DNA of 64,000 nt from NCBI GenBank assembly GCA_947034885.2, contig OX344749.2:19297501-19361500 (forward strand). The letters run 5' to 3'. Made by a program: the position numbers and the translations under genes. This document shows, in pieces, positions 10,300 through 22,339 of the stretch (position 1 is its first letter; each line of letters begins with the position of its first letter). The stretch comes from Thuidium tamariscinum. Taxonomy: Eukaryota; Streptophyta; Bryopsida; Hypnales; Thuidiaceae. Below the pieces are notes generated by a model. The model was not told the origin of the DNA. It ran no database searches and saw only the letters and a list, made by a program, of their open reading frames with translations.

Positions 10300-12460
10300 T
10301 TGTAGATAATATATTTTAATTTATGAAAATGTAAAATTTTCCCAAACCCGACTTTCCTAGCTTAAATTATGAATAGATGAAGTTTCATCTTTACAAGGGT
10401 TAGTAAAACTTCATCCAAGGATTTCTCCTAGCTTCTAATTCAAAATGACTCCAAATTTTGGGGGGAACTTATAGATATTTAACTCTTATTGATAACCTAA
10501 ATTTTGTCTATATTAAGTCATTTATCTAACTTTTCATCCAAAATTAGTCTAATACTTCATCCTTTTAGAATTTTCACAATTTTAAGTCTAATCTTGAGTA
10601 GAATACACCTATGTATTTTTCTTTACTAGTTCTACAAGCCTACAATACTAATAGTTCCTCTTTCTAATCTAATTTATAAATTCTTAATTGGCATTTCTCA
10701 ATTTTTAAATCTTGGTTCAAGTATTATTAATTTATTATTTTGAATAATTTCATATCTTTTCCTTCTAATAACTAATTATAGATTTATAAATTGATATAAC
10801 ACTTGATAATCAAACTTTTCTACTAAAAGCTATGGATGGATGAAGTTTGAGTGCTAATTAGTTTTTAAAACTTCATCCACATTTTCCTTCTAATCTACAA
10901 TTCAATTTTAAGTTTTACTTTCACTTGACCATTCTATATTTTAGCCTTTCTCCAATGCGCTCAACTTGTTTCAAAATTTTGAGTTCTAACTATTTTTCAT
11001 CCAATTTGAGTTCTAAATTTCATCCACTCTAATCTTCTTCAATTTAAATTTGTTTTGTAAATTTAAGATGTTTTTGAAAACCTCTAAGTTAAAACTATAA
11101 GATTCTAAATTTAAAACTTGAGAAAAATTTAAGATAGATACACTAACTTAGACTTCTAGTTCGGCTATTTATTATAATTCTAGATTTTAGAAAATTTAAA
11201 GAAATTAGTGGAGGCTAGATTTTACCCTGGCTTAAGCTACAATCAATAGATTATTGACTACTTATTTGATAATTTTATTATTTTCCATCATCCAATGAGG
11301 TTCAATATTTTTGCCTATAGCTTAATTCTAAAGCATTTGGAATCATGTCCAGAATTAACAATTTAGAAAAAATCATTATAAAATATTGTTTGGTAGAATA
11401 TCTTGGGATTGTGATACAAATGAAAGTTGTAAATTTTGAGTTTTAGATTCCATCTGTATGGTTAGATTCTCCAATGCTTTCACAAATATTTTTCTATAAA
11501 TTTTGAAAGGAAATTTTCAAAATTCCTTCAAAATTCAATTACAAGCAAAATATTTTCATTTCAGTAAAAGGGTTTGAAATGAGGTTCTCTTCATATGGTG
11601 ATTTTTTGAAATTTTTTTGTTCTTTAATTCTATGACCTCAATTTTCCAAATTTAGTTTTGAACTACAGTCAATACAAGTCAACTACTTGAGATACTTCCA
11701 CAGTTGTAATTTTAGAAAATTATGTACTCTAGTAATACCAAATCTAACCCTTGGATAGAACAAAAATTTCATCAAGAATTTCTAAAAATTAGGATGACTT
11801 CCATCCAAGCAATAACAAGATAGAAAAGTAATTTTGAATTTGTTCATCATCTAGAAACTAGATGTCGGTGTGCTCTAGGATTAAAGTAGGATTAGATTGA
11901 CAATTGTCAAGACTTCCCAACACTACTTCATCTTTTTTTTCCCTTTTATTTTTTACTTCAAGACTATTTCAACTACATTATTATATTCAAAGGTATACCT
12001 TGGAATAATTGACTTTGAATTTCAAAATAATAATTGACCTTTCGACTCTTATCTCTTATCTTAATCAAATTATTATCTAATCTTCACTCTAATGGTTCAA
12101 ATCATTTCTCTTGAATTTTCACCTAATCTAAACTTCCAATCTTGTTAGTTATAATTCCTAATTCAAATTATACTTCCATTCTAGCTAAACTATAACTCTC
12201 CCCTCTATGTTTCTTTTAATTGAATTTGAGTTTGAGTGTAAAGACTAAAGACTACTTTCACTAAATTTGAGTATTGAAGTTTGAAGAGATTTGAAGATAC
12301 TAATTCTTCCTTTTACCTCCTTCTATTCTAACTCTAATAATTATATGTTTATAGTTTATTTTCCTATTTCTCTAAGGCACAAAAATTATATTAAAATTTG
12401 AGAGGAGGGACCTTTGTTTGAATTGTTTTACAACTTGAGTACTTGCCTTTGAACTTTCTG
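10300..12460 (-). repeat. Large AT-rich dispersed repeat, inverted relative to 18.6-21.8 kb
   Basis: Several ordered phrases are the reverse complement of those in 18.6-21.8 kb: paired AACTTCATCC/GGATGAAGTTT blocks at 10380-10420 and 10830-10890 against 19140, 19320 and 19735-19790, and the 500-bp block at 11330-11820 described separately. No protein frame survives. Probably a non-autonomous or fully decayed large element; limits unclear. Confidence 0.4.
11330..11820 (-). repeat. Dispersed repeat family I, copy 1
   Basis: Aligns as reverse complement to 21040-21540 and 44080-44540 through ordered anchors: GGATGACTTCCATCCAAG, GTCAACTACTTGAGATACTTCCAC, GAAATGAGG, ATTACAAGCAAAATATTTTC, and AATATCTTGGGATTGTGAT. 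About 70-80 percent alike by eye. Non-coding. Confidence 0.6.
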
Positions 12461-12472
12461 TCTAGTTAGAGC

Positions 12473-12484
12473 CCCCCCCCCCCC
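12473..12484. repeat. Poly-C tract
   Basis: Run of C followed shortly by a second, shorter C run near 12497. Length may be unreliable in sequencing. Confidence 0.8.
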
Positions 12485-12810
12485 ATTGTACTGCAGCCCC
12501 CCCTTACTGTATTAAAGCACTTAGCTTGCTATACCGAAGCCCTCTGCCCTTGTCACATAGTGGCCCATTATCAATTGGATGTATGCTAGTGTAGCAGAGT
12601 GAAGGGGTGGGAGGAAGTCGAAGCCACCACTTGGGCTAGCCCCCCGGCCAATTGGTTTAACTCCCCTCCAAATGGTCTAGCTTCTCCTCCAATGGTCTCG
12701 CTCCTTTCCCCAATAGTTATAGCCACTCCAAAGCCTTCTAACGTGTGATTTTTGGTTCTAGGGAAGTTGTTCTATAATTCTTCCCTTGATTTTAAATATA
12801 ATCATCTTAA

Positions 12811-13741
12811 TTAACCCCTAAAGGTTTTGACTATGTTTTCACCAAAACTGCTCCAAAACTGTCATTTTTAGGATAACTATCAAATTTTAGAAAATAAACA
12901 TTTTTAGAATAATGTGACCGTAGGATCTTAGAGTACACTAGTTTGAGAGAATGTACAAAAAATTTCAGAAAATTCCGCCATGTAGATTGTAAGATAATAG
13001 TGTTTGAAGTTACAAAAATCCCTTTTTTATCACTCCGGAAATCCGGGCAGCTGCACTTCAGAAGGCCACATTTGTATGAAAAAATATTCAAAATGGTTGT
13101 TACTCTTTGGATTCATTCTCCAATTCAAGTTGGCTACATGCTCAAAAAATTTCAAATCATTTCGAATTGTACAACATGTACAAAAAAAAAAATAAGTAAA
13201 GAGAAGTAGAGAATGATTCAAAACACTAAATGTTTAACAATTTATTTATTGAATTGAAAATTGCCAATCTCAATGGTTCAAATGTTGTAATAAACATTCT
13301 ACACCCAATTTTTTTGGTTTTTTTCAAAAATATTGAAAATTGAGTAAAATAAAGGACTTCAAAGTTTATTTTAGAGTAGAGAATCCATGACTACCCGCAA
13401 ACTAAAATTCTTCATAACTTTTGACTCATTAATCCAAATGGAATGATTCAAAGATTTCCACATATATATAAATCTATAAAACCAATCTCAAATTTTGGTT
13501 TTCAAAAAAAGTGATTTTTTCTGATCTGCCCGAACTGCCCGAGTTGAGAAACAAACAACATATTATGCAATAACTTTTCAACCATGTAGTCAAAAGTCAT
13601 GAAAATTGTTGGGCTTGAAAGATACTCCTCGTCCACACCTTCTGTTAAATTTTGGTTCCAAAATATAGAAATCTCTAGTCACACGTACCTGCCCAAAATC
13701 ACTATGTTGCCAAAAAAGCACTTTGGTCCTTTAGGGGTTAA
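12811..13741 (-). mobile_element. TTAA-type element, family D copy 2 (931 bp)
   Basis: Ends TTAACCCCTAAAGG and CCTTTAGGGGTTAA are perfect inverted repeats. The right end, read as reverse complement (ACCAAAGTGC...TTTTGGGCAGGTAC), matches the left end of copy 1, so this copy is inverted. Overlapping short frames on both strands at 12831-13221 are shadows of the element, not genes. Non-autonomous. Confidence 0.8.
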
Positions 13742-14339
13742 TATCTTTTGGAGAGAATTTTGTAACACCAAGACTTGTCTTTTTGGGTGCTAAATATTTA
13801 TACTACTACATGAAACTTTAGGGATGTTAATGACAAATTTTGAGACTCAACCATTTGGATAAACTTTGGTTTTCCAAAACAAGATTTACGAAAACTAAAC
13901 TTGGTGAGGTGGCAACAAGCACTATTTTGGGGGGATTTACTAAGACTTAAATGTGTTCGAAGCTTCATTGTGGTGATGGACAACTTCTAAATTCTACCAA
14001 CTTCTATAACATCTAAATTCAAAGCTTTGCCATGGTTTTCAAAAAAGTACACTACTATACAACAAATTCTAATGCACAAAGGCAAGGCTTTGCCATCTTT
14101 TTCCAAAACTACAAAACTCTAAGACAAATTTAAACTCATTTGAAAAGCTTCAAGATTCCAAATGGGATGTCAAAAACAAGAGACAAGAACTCAACAAGAC
14201 TCTTATTAGTATATTCACACAAGATTTTAGACAGGGTTAGTTCAATATGAAAACTAACATATATATTAGTACAAAATATGGAAACAATCTAAAACACAAG
14301 TGTTAGTACAACCAATTTAGTTCACCAAAATACTTTAAA
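13742..14339. other. Spacer without recognisable gene
   Basis: AT-rich; the phrase AGGCTTTGCCATCTTT/AAGCTTTGCCATGG recurs at about 14020 and 14085. No coding evidence. Confidence 0.4.
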
Positions 14340-15956
14340 ACAAAGCACAAGAGGTCCTTCCTAAGTGACATCACTCAAGTACGGAGGGGGATTGTCTCTA
14401 GGATTAGCACTAGTGTTAGGAACTCAATAAAAAAACTCAAAAAATAATAGAGTTAGTGCACAAAGAATTCCAACAATACATACAAAAGGTTAGTAAGCTT
14501 TGAAAAGATCCCAAAGTCCTTCAAAACTTCAACAAAGACACAAAGTTAGAGCTTAAAATGCTAAAAAAAAACATTTAGCAACTTACCTCAAACTTGGCCA
14601 AAAATCCTTCTAAATGGACAATGTGATGGTATGCCAAAATTATTGCTACAAGATGTGTTTTGAGAGGATAGGGGGCCCATTTATACTCTTTTGAGAAAAT
14701 CCACCTCTTCTCATTTTCTTGTAGTAATTTTATCACATAAGATTTTCATCCTAATCCTACCAATTTTTATTTTCTACATTGATCTATTTTTTAACTTTTA
14801 GAGATTAACTCCAAATTACAAACAAATTGAGCCTATATGGCTTAAGAAGGCCATTTTTACTCTTTAAAAACTTTCTACCCCTTTTTCTTACACTAAAAAC
14901 ACATCAAATCCTAGGGCCAATTTAACGACCCAAAAGGGTAAAAATGAAACTTTTGGAGGTTGACTTTTTTTTTAAAAATAACTAGTCCAAGGTCTTCAGT
15001 ACATATTAGGGAGTAAGAAATGACCTAAATTGAACCTTATTCTAATTCTGTGTGCTCCCAAAATGCCAATCAAACCCCATCGTAACCTTTAATTTTGTTG
15101 GTACTTCGAGAATCTTGTTAGTTCAAATATTTTTGGCTATTGAAATGTCCTAAAACTCATTTGAGATTTTTTAAAGAGAAAATAAGCTACTTTGATTTTT
15201 AGTGAAATTTTACCGCAATTTGAGTAATTTCTATGAATTTTCCGTTGAAGGTTAAAGTTGTTAACTGTCCAAAAAAGCATCTTTTGAGTGTCAAAAAATT
15301 TTAATTTTTTTTTGCGGAGTTGCCTATAGAATCCAACAAAATATTTGTAAGCCTATCTCTGGATTCTACACAATGGTCAAAGGGAAATAAAATACCACAC
15401 AATCCTTCAATTATCGAGTTTCAGAGAATCTTTCACAGAGAGGAATCTTGGCAAAGTGACTTTGCCGTTGAATTCTTAGTGTGATTTTAATCCTAAAACA
15501 CCATCCTTTAGTCGTAGTTTTCCTTCATTGGTCCATTGTGATGTTTTCCAACCTATAGACTAATAATTGGAGGTTCAACAAAAAGTGGGAATCAATTGGG
15601 GAACTTAAAACTAATATGTGAAACTATGTTCTAAGGTTCTTATCAAGCTTTTTTGAACCAATTTTAGCTAAATTCGTCTCATGCACAGTAGATAGGGCTA
15701 TTTTGGGTACTTCTACTACACGTGGGTATTATGTAGGTTTTGGTAGTTTCAAACCTCTTTCCAAGCGGAATTTTAACCTAATTGGATTAAAAAAACTCAA
15801 AATATGACCAAATACTATATTGACATGTAGTATAAGTATTTTGGTTTTATACCCTTTTGGGGGCTTTTTGTACTATTTTTCACACTATATTTTGTAAAAA
15901 ATTGAAAAAAAACACCAATGAATCGCAAGTAGTGAAATGGGGGCTCGCATATATTA
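14340..15956 (-). mobile_element. Decayed LTR, copy 4 of long-LTR family
   Basis: Best partner of copy 2: the same order of blocks (TAACTCCAAATTACAAACAAATTGAG, split by substitutions, then GTGCTCCCAAAATGCCAATC, TTTTTAGTGAAATTTTACCGC, and ATTGACATGTAGTATAAG). On the minus strand GAGTATAAATGGGCCCCC near 14690 corresponds to the TATA region of copy 1, and TTTGGCCAAGTTT occurs downstream in both. Its 5' side runs into a truncated family-D element. No coding remnant. Confidence 0.55.
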
Positions 15957-16132
15957 GGCCATAATTTTGACTCATATTTTCAAATGTCATAAATTTTACT
16001 ACTCATAAATGATAACCTTCATCCACTACTTCTATTAAATTTTGGTCACAAAATTTAGAATTCTCTAATCACAAGTATCTGCCCAAATTTGCTATATTGC
16101 TAGATTTAGGACATTGGCCTTTTAGGAGTTAA
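15957..16132 (-). mobile_element. TTAA-type element, family D, truncated copy
   Basis: Matches the last 180 bases of copy 2 (ATAATTTTGACTCAT, ATCTGCCCAAATTTGCTATATTGC) and ends GGCCTTTTAGGAGTTAA, a mutated form of the TTAA-type end. The other end is missing where it meets LTR copy 4. Confidence 0.65.
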
Positions 16133-16439
16133 ACCTTTAAAGACAAGATCCATTGTCAACTAGCCAAATATCACATCTTAGTTGAATGTAGCCTACTAGA
16201 TTGTATTTGATCATCAATCATATATGATTTTTATTATTTAAAAACTATGAATTGTATATCATTGAGAACAACTTCAATTTGTTTCTTTTGAAGAAATGTA
16301 CTTTGTGTTTGTCATAATTTTTGTTGCTAAAGTTGAAAATGAATAAGTAAAAATAGAAAAAATAATCCAAAATATTTGAAATTTTTTGAGAAGTACAAAT
16401 AGCAATCGAAAGTAATGCAAAAATTTATCGATTGGTCAT

Positions 16440-16990
16440 TTTATTTTTTTTACACCCAAAATGACTAGCAAAGACTCCTTGAAGTCAAATTCAGTTATTA
16501 AACCAAATTTATCATTTTATTTAATTAGTGGACCATAGAATTATTGCCAAAAAAATACAAACTTTCACATTTTAATTTGAAGAAAATGGGAAAAATAGTT
16601 GTCAACAAAATCAAAAATTGACCATTTGGGAAGACTTCTTCGTGATGAGGGTTGATCCAAAAAATGAGATCAAAACCATCTCTCATATTTAGAAGTGTGT
16701 GTACAAAGGAGGCCTATTTGCACAAATGTAGACAATTTAAAATAATGTATTTTTGCATTTCCTTTGGTAATAACATGTGTGCCTATTAGGAAAATATACC
16801 ACAAAAATTTCAGCTCAAAACTGTTTATTTAAATCACTTAATAGTATGAAAGACTCCTAAATGTCAAAGTGTGACAAATTAACAGAATTGACTTTTAAAT
16901 ATAAAAATATTTTTAAATTAAGAAAATACGGAGTAGAAGATATTGTTATAGATATCTAGAAATTGATCTTTATTTTTGGCATTTAGTTTA
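16440..16990 (+). repeat. Dispersed repeat family M, copy 1
   Basis: Matches the reverse complement of 37250-37660 through GCATTTCCTTTGGTAATA, AAAATTTCAGCTCAA and the Lys/Thr-free AT tail. Non-coding; element type unknown. Confidence 0.5.
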
Positions 16991-18403
16991 TAATTAAAAA
17001 ATAATAGTGTTTCAAAATTAAAACGCAACAAAATTTGCAAGTAATTCTTGCAATTACCCTTTGGAGTCCCTTCAAACCTTATCAACTTTTTTGGTACTAG
17101 TTTAGGCTTTGTTACTAGCTTGTTGATGTTATTTTGTGGTTTTGTTGAGGTTATTGTATTTGTACTAGTCCTAGAGATAACCTTTCACTATACCTTAGCG
17201 ATGCCGCTTTTGGAAGGCCTCTATTGTGATTTTTTGTTGAAGTTAATCTCATTTTGTTTACTAACTTGTTTATGTTTGAAGTTTTCTTCTAATATATGTT
17301 TTCACTAACCAAACTTATACTAATTTACGTCCATTTTGTAATGTGTGTGTTGTACTAACTTTTCTACTTTTGTTTCATCCATAGTTTAGTTTTCAAAACA
17401 TCAATGGAGACATCTTAAGTTTAGTGCTCAAAAGAAAATAATATTAGATTTCTTTCCCAAGCCAAATCTATTGTAAGTACTTAGCTTCATGCCTAATTGG
17501 CATCAATTTCCTACTTCAATTTTAAACTAGCCTCAAAATATGAGAATTCAAACATTAGCAACTAATTAGCTATAATCAAAGACTAATTAGCCAATAGAGA
17601 AGGGGTTCATTCACTAGGGAGTTGAAGGCAACTACTAAGGAGTTGGGCTAAGTCAATTGGAAACTAATTTCAATAAATTAGACTTTGAGGATAGTTACAA
17701 GCAGCCCTTTTGGGGGGGGCGATTTGGTGCCAGATTGCACCATTCCAAAATAAATGTTTACTTTTCGCCAGATAAAAGTAATCTTTTTTTGCCAGAATTT
17801 TTTCATTTGTATTCAAAATATAGATGAAATCACCAAGTTTGGATGAAAAAGTGCATGGATATGATTGAAACGTGTTTTTTTTGTCAAAAAGATGGATGGA
17901 TGGAGATATACAATGCTTCACCAAATTTTAAGTGGTCGCCATCTTGGCACTTTCTCAAAAACCCAAAAAAAAGGGTTGGTCACAAGGTATGGCCTCAATC
18001 ACTAGGGAGTCCAAAGCATAAATTTGAATGTCTAAGGCATGAACATTGAGCTCTAAGACACAATCAATTAAAAAAAGATTTAATCAATCTTAATGGTGAG
18101 GAAATTAGGTAGAAGAAAAGGGAGACAAAAGTGTACAGTTAGGGAATCCTCCTGGCATAGCCAAATCTCAACCTTTGAAGTGTGTAGGAGTTCAAGACAA
18201 GCTTGAAAAACAACAAAATTTGCATTAATTTCTACTAACTATAAGAGAGAGAAGAATTAGGGAGTTGTAAATTGAAGAATAAAGATGCATTTTGAGGAGT
18301 TGGAAAGATAGCAATTGTTAAGGGTTAGGTGGAGATTTTAGGGAGGTGTTTCAAACTATAAAAATTTGGATAAAATAATAATTGACTTGAATAGGGAATA
18401 GGA
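16991..18403. other. Spacer without recognisable gene
   Basis: The hydrophobic frame at 17048-17308 begins with TTG, not ATG, and shows no known family. About 17700-17730 has a GC-rich inverted phrase (GGCGATTTGGTGCC). No gene supported. Confidence 0.4.
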
Positions 18404-18633
18404 CACTATGAGAGAAAGGAATGTTTTAAGTATAGTCCTAGGGATAAGATTTTAAATAATGACCAATTTTAGAAAATTTGCGTAAGAATTTACTAGAGAT
18501 ACATGTCTTTGTGGTAAATTTTTAATAAAAAGATATGCATTTCTAGTATATTCTTACTCAAAATCTTCTAAAAAGTTCATTATTTAAAACCTTTTTACTA
18601 GAACTATATTTAAAATACCACTTTTTTGTAGTG
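18404..18633. mobile_element. CACTA-type foldback MITE G2 (230 bp)
   Basis: Begins CACTATGAGAGAAAGG and ends TTTTTTGTAGTG. The two halves are an imperfect palindrome (left GTTTTAAGTATAGTCCTAG, right reverse complement of CTAGAACTATATTTAAAAT). GGA directly flanks both sides (18401-18403 and 18634-18636), a clean 3-bp target duplication as expected for CACTA elements. Non-coding. Confidence 0.75.
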
Positions 18634-18639
18634 GGAAGT

Positions 18640-20788
18640 TCAAAAGTCAATTAGCATTGAAACAATTATTCATTCTAGTCAAAGTTAATGCATGAGTCAA
18701 TAAGGATTCAAATAATTGAAGTAGAATAGTAGTTAAAGAAAAGGATGAAGGGAGAGGAAAGAAAAGATGGAGTAGGAATCGAAGGACTTAAGAAGGAAGG
18801 GGAAGTAGAATATCTTAAAACTTTGTAATACAATATCAAACTTAAATAACGAACAAATATTGAAGTAGAGAACAAGATGGATCAACTAGGAGAGTTCAAG
18901 TATGCATTCATGTACCACCCTATCAAGACTCACCATTAGATATGTTATTAAAACTTCCAATTCCTCTTTAATTTGTCAAAATTAGCAAAGTCTAATTAGG
19001 GCTAAGGCCAAGATTTTAGTTAGTCTATTAGAGAAAAGTTTTAAGTCAAAATTTTATTAAAGAATCTTGTATAAGATGTTTTGAAGATTCTGAAATATAA
19101 AGTACTTAGAAAATTGAGTCAAAATAAATAAAATACATGTGGATGAAGTTTAGGACCAAAAATTAATAAACTTAGTTAAGATTATCAAAGTTGAATAAAA
19201 TTAGGAAGATAGAAAGTGGTAAAAATTTTGAAGTCAAAATTTGAAATACAATTTATTTTTGAGTTGTCAGTTGAAAGAAAATTGTGAATGCAGTTTGAGG
19301 GACCAATTAGTGGTGATACTTCATCCATGCATAACTTCCATTAGGAAAGTTCAAATTAGAAGTGTCTTAGTATTTTAGAAATATAGAATTAGCCTCTACA
19401 ACCAAAAATTATTCAAAAGTTTTAGAAGAATAAATTGTCAAAGGTAGCACTAAAATATAGAAACAAAGAGCTTTGACTAAGAACTTAAGTGAGTCAAAAG
19501 GAACAATTAAAAATATAGCTCTTAGAGATAGTTGAGAAAAGTCTATACATACTTTAAAGTCTATAAAAGATCCAAAACTCCATAAGATATGGAGAGATGA
19601 AATTCTAACACATAACCGAATGAAAGTCAAAAAAAGTGATTAGGAAAGCCCAAACTTGGATTTTAAGAATTATCAACTCCTTCAACACATATGCAAAGTT
19701 TTGAAACAAATCAAAATAGGAAATTAGTATAAAAATGTGGATGAAGTTTTAATAGCCTTTCCAAAGGCTAAACTTCATCTACTTATAATTTTTGCTAAGG
19801 AAGTCAAATTGGGTTGAGTCTTATATTTTCAAAAAGTGTATAATTTTTTTTACAATTTGAGGTGACTAAATTTGGAATGTCTATAGTTCCATTAGGTAAC
19901 CACAAAGCCTAGCTCATTTGGCTATTAACAACATTTTTTGCAATTACATTGAACTTTTTTTCCCTTTTTTTTACAATCTTGTACATACTTTGGCACTTTA
20001 AAAAGATTCATTGCTTAAAAGGCATAGAAGACCACACCTAGGCACCCACTTGTTATTAAAAAAATGAACAAAAACCTTGTTGTACTTGCCTATTTACCAA
20101 AGATGAGTAAATAAATGCTTACAACTAGTATTCGGAACTTTTTCAAAAGGAAATTATTTGAAATAAACATTGTATGAGAAATAAAGAAGCCACCAAAGTT
20201 CACTATATCTATAATCCAAAAATGTATAGTTTTTGAACATTGAAGTGCTCCTAAACATTCAAATCAAATTGGATTGACATGAAAATTGGACCACAATAAC
20301 TAAACTTCTAGAAAAACAGAACAGAACAAATTTGATTGAAACTAAATATTAGATGCAAGAGATACAAGCCACCAAGGCACCAAAGTTGCCACCATCAAGT
20401 GCAATCAGGTGAACTCAAATTAAACCTATGAACTTTAATTGGCTTTCAAAATATTAGTTCATCTTAGATCGATCTAAAAGTTTTACTACACTCACTAGAG
20501 AAGAGAGCAAAGATATTTCAACAAATTTTATTGAATTTAGACATTGGATGCAAAAGTTATAGCAATTCAAATTGGACTTCTACATTATAAATACACTTTT
20601 GGTCACGCAGGGCATTTAGGGTTAAGTCAATATACTACAAGATTCAATGTTTTTATGTACCTAAAATTAGTAGAAGGCTTCAAAATTTGGTACTTGTACT
20701 AGAAATGGCAATTTTTGAGCATTTTTGGTGAAAACATAATCAACAAATTTAATCTTGAAGTGCTCCAATGTCTAATTTCTAAATGGTG
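18640..20788 (+). repeat. Large AT-rich dispersed repeat (partner of 10.3-12.5 kb)
   Basis: Carries GGATGAAGTTT / AACTTCATC phrases at 19140, 19320, 19735 and 19785 that recur inverted at 10.4-10.9 kb, and a weaker likeness to 60.2-60.7 kb. A fragment resembling the inner end of family D (GAAATGGCAATTTTTGAGC) lies near 20703. All frames are short; no protein supported. Confidence 0.4.
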
Positions 20789-21010
20789 TGCTATAAGAGA
20801 TATGGGTGTTTTAAGTGAGTTTTTAAATATAGCCCTAGACATCAAATAATAAGTAACAACCTCTAAAACAATTTTCAACAAAAATTTACTAGGAATACAT
20901 ATTTTCCTAATAAATTTTTGCTGAAAATTGCTTTGAAGTTTGTTACTTATAATTTGATGTCTAGGACTATTCTTAAAAACTTAGTTAAAACACCCAATTC
21001 TCTTATAGTG
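20789..21010. mobile_element. CACTA-type foldback MITE G3 (222 bp)
   Basis: A near-complete palindrome: the left arm (CTATAAGAGATATGGGTGTT...CCTAGACATCAAATAATAAG) is matched by the right arm in reverse complement. The right end reads TCTTATAGTG; the left end has lost the first two bases of CACTA. Arms resemble those of G2 (TATAGYCCTAG). The two homologous short frames at 20699-20881 (-) and 20918-21106 (+) are simply the two arms. Confidence 0.7.
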
Positions 21011-21039
21011 ATGTATAAATTGAAAATCATTTTTCATCC

Positions 21040-21540
21040 TCATTACTACTTGGATGAAAGTCGTCTTAATTTGTGGGACACTCTATCAAGTTGTTGTCCT
21101 ACCTAATGGTTGGATTTGGTGTTATTAGAATACATATTTTTCTAAAGTTACAAATGTAGAAGTTTGTCAAGTGGTTGATCAAGTCAAAAATTGCATTAAG
21201 TAGTTCAAAAATAAATTTAAAAAATGAAGTCATACATTTAGACACCAATTTTTTTTAGTAAATCACCATGTAAAAAAAATCATTTCAAATCCATTCCAGC
21301 AAAATTTACTCCAAAAATGACAATATTTTACTTGTAATTGAATATAGAAGGACTTTAGAAGTTTTCTATTTCAAAGTTTATAGAAAATATTGTTGATAGC
21401 ATTGGTGAATTTGATTGTATAGATGGAATCTAGAATTCAAATTCTACAACTTTTATTTGAATGCAAATTCCAAGATATTATTCCAAATAGCACTTACATG
21501 AAGAATTTTCCCAAATCATCAACTCTAGAGAAAACTTTGG
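21040..21540 (+). repeat. Dispersed repeat family I, copy 2
   Basis: Same anchors as 44080-44540 in the same orientation: TTTGTCAAGTGGTTGA, AAAATGAAGTCAT, AATCACCATGT, ATTTCAAATCCATTCCA, CTTGTAATTGAA. Inverted with respect to 11330-11820. Non-coding. Confidence 0.65.
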
Positions 21541-22053
21541 AAATTGAGGGATTAAGGGATTCAACTCCACACCTTTTGAATGAAAATATGTAAGGATGAC
21601 TATTGAATTACATCACCATCTAAATAGATGAAATCAAACAATTAAGTAAAAGTGACATTGTGCACTTCCTATTTAAAAATTTCGGAAAAAAAAATTCAAA
21701 TAGAGTTCAAAGTAGATTATTAAAACTACATTTTCTTAGTTAAGATTTAAAACATTAAAAACCAAGAACTATGTGAAAATTCAAATTTTGACTTTCAAAA
21801 TGCCCATAGGGCTTATCATGTTGTTTAACCCTTGAACATGACAGGGGATGATTTTTCATACCTTTGATTCTAGGAGACTAGGTTCATCAAACCTTAAAAT
21901 GTTTGCATCCATACCATGGACTTCTCCAAAAGAAATGTGTCTAGATTGATGAAGTTGTTGGCTATAGATATGTATGGTGAAGAATGCAATAATCAATTCA
22001 AATTCAAGTTATATATATTTTTTTAGAATGGTCCCATCTTCAGAGCTCTTTGG

Positions 22054-22329
22054 CATTATAGGGGATTTGAGGTCTCCAAATGGCCGTTTCGAGGCTATTC
22101 CCTAAAACTCTTCCGTAACTGTTGGCCACTTTCAAGCCAGCATTTACCCCCAAAAAAATGGGTCCTGAAATATGAAAAAAAAAACCTTTAAATTTGTTTT
22201 TCAGAAAATAAATAAATTAATGATGTGGCACTCTCTCAACCACATAGGATTCCTGTTCACACGGCATAAATTGTGTTCTTGCAATCTGAGAACCCACAGT
22301 CTTCCAATGGCCTCAAGAATCCCCTAATG
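22054..22329. mobile_element. CATTAG-type TIR element, family C copy 2 (276 bp)
   Basis: Ends CATTATAGGGGATTTGAGG and CCTCAAGAATCCCCTAATG are imperfect inverted repeats. The inside holds CTGAGAACCCACAGTCTTCC, the reverse complement of the GAAGACTGTGGGTTCTCA-type subterminal block seen in the other copies. Non-coding. Confidence 0.75.
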
Positions 22330-22339
22330 TTTGTGACGC

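Noticed and set aside
17048-17308. Hydrophobic 86-codon frame resembling a membrane protein
   Set aside because: It begins with TTG and the hydrophobicity follows from T-rich DNA; no family recognised.
20699-21106. Two homologous short proteins on opposite strands (MLKIVLE... and MLKIALK...)
   Set aside because: They are the two arms of the palindromic element G3.
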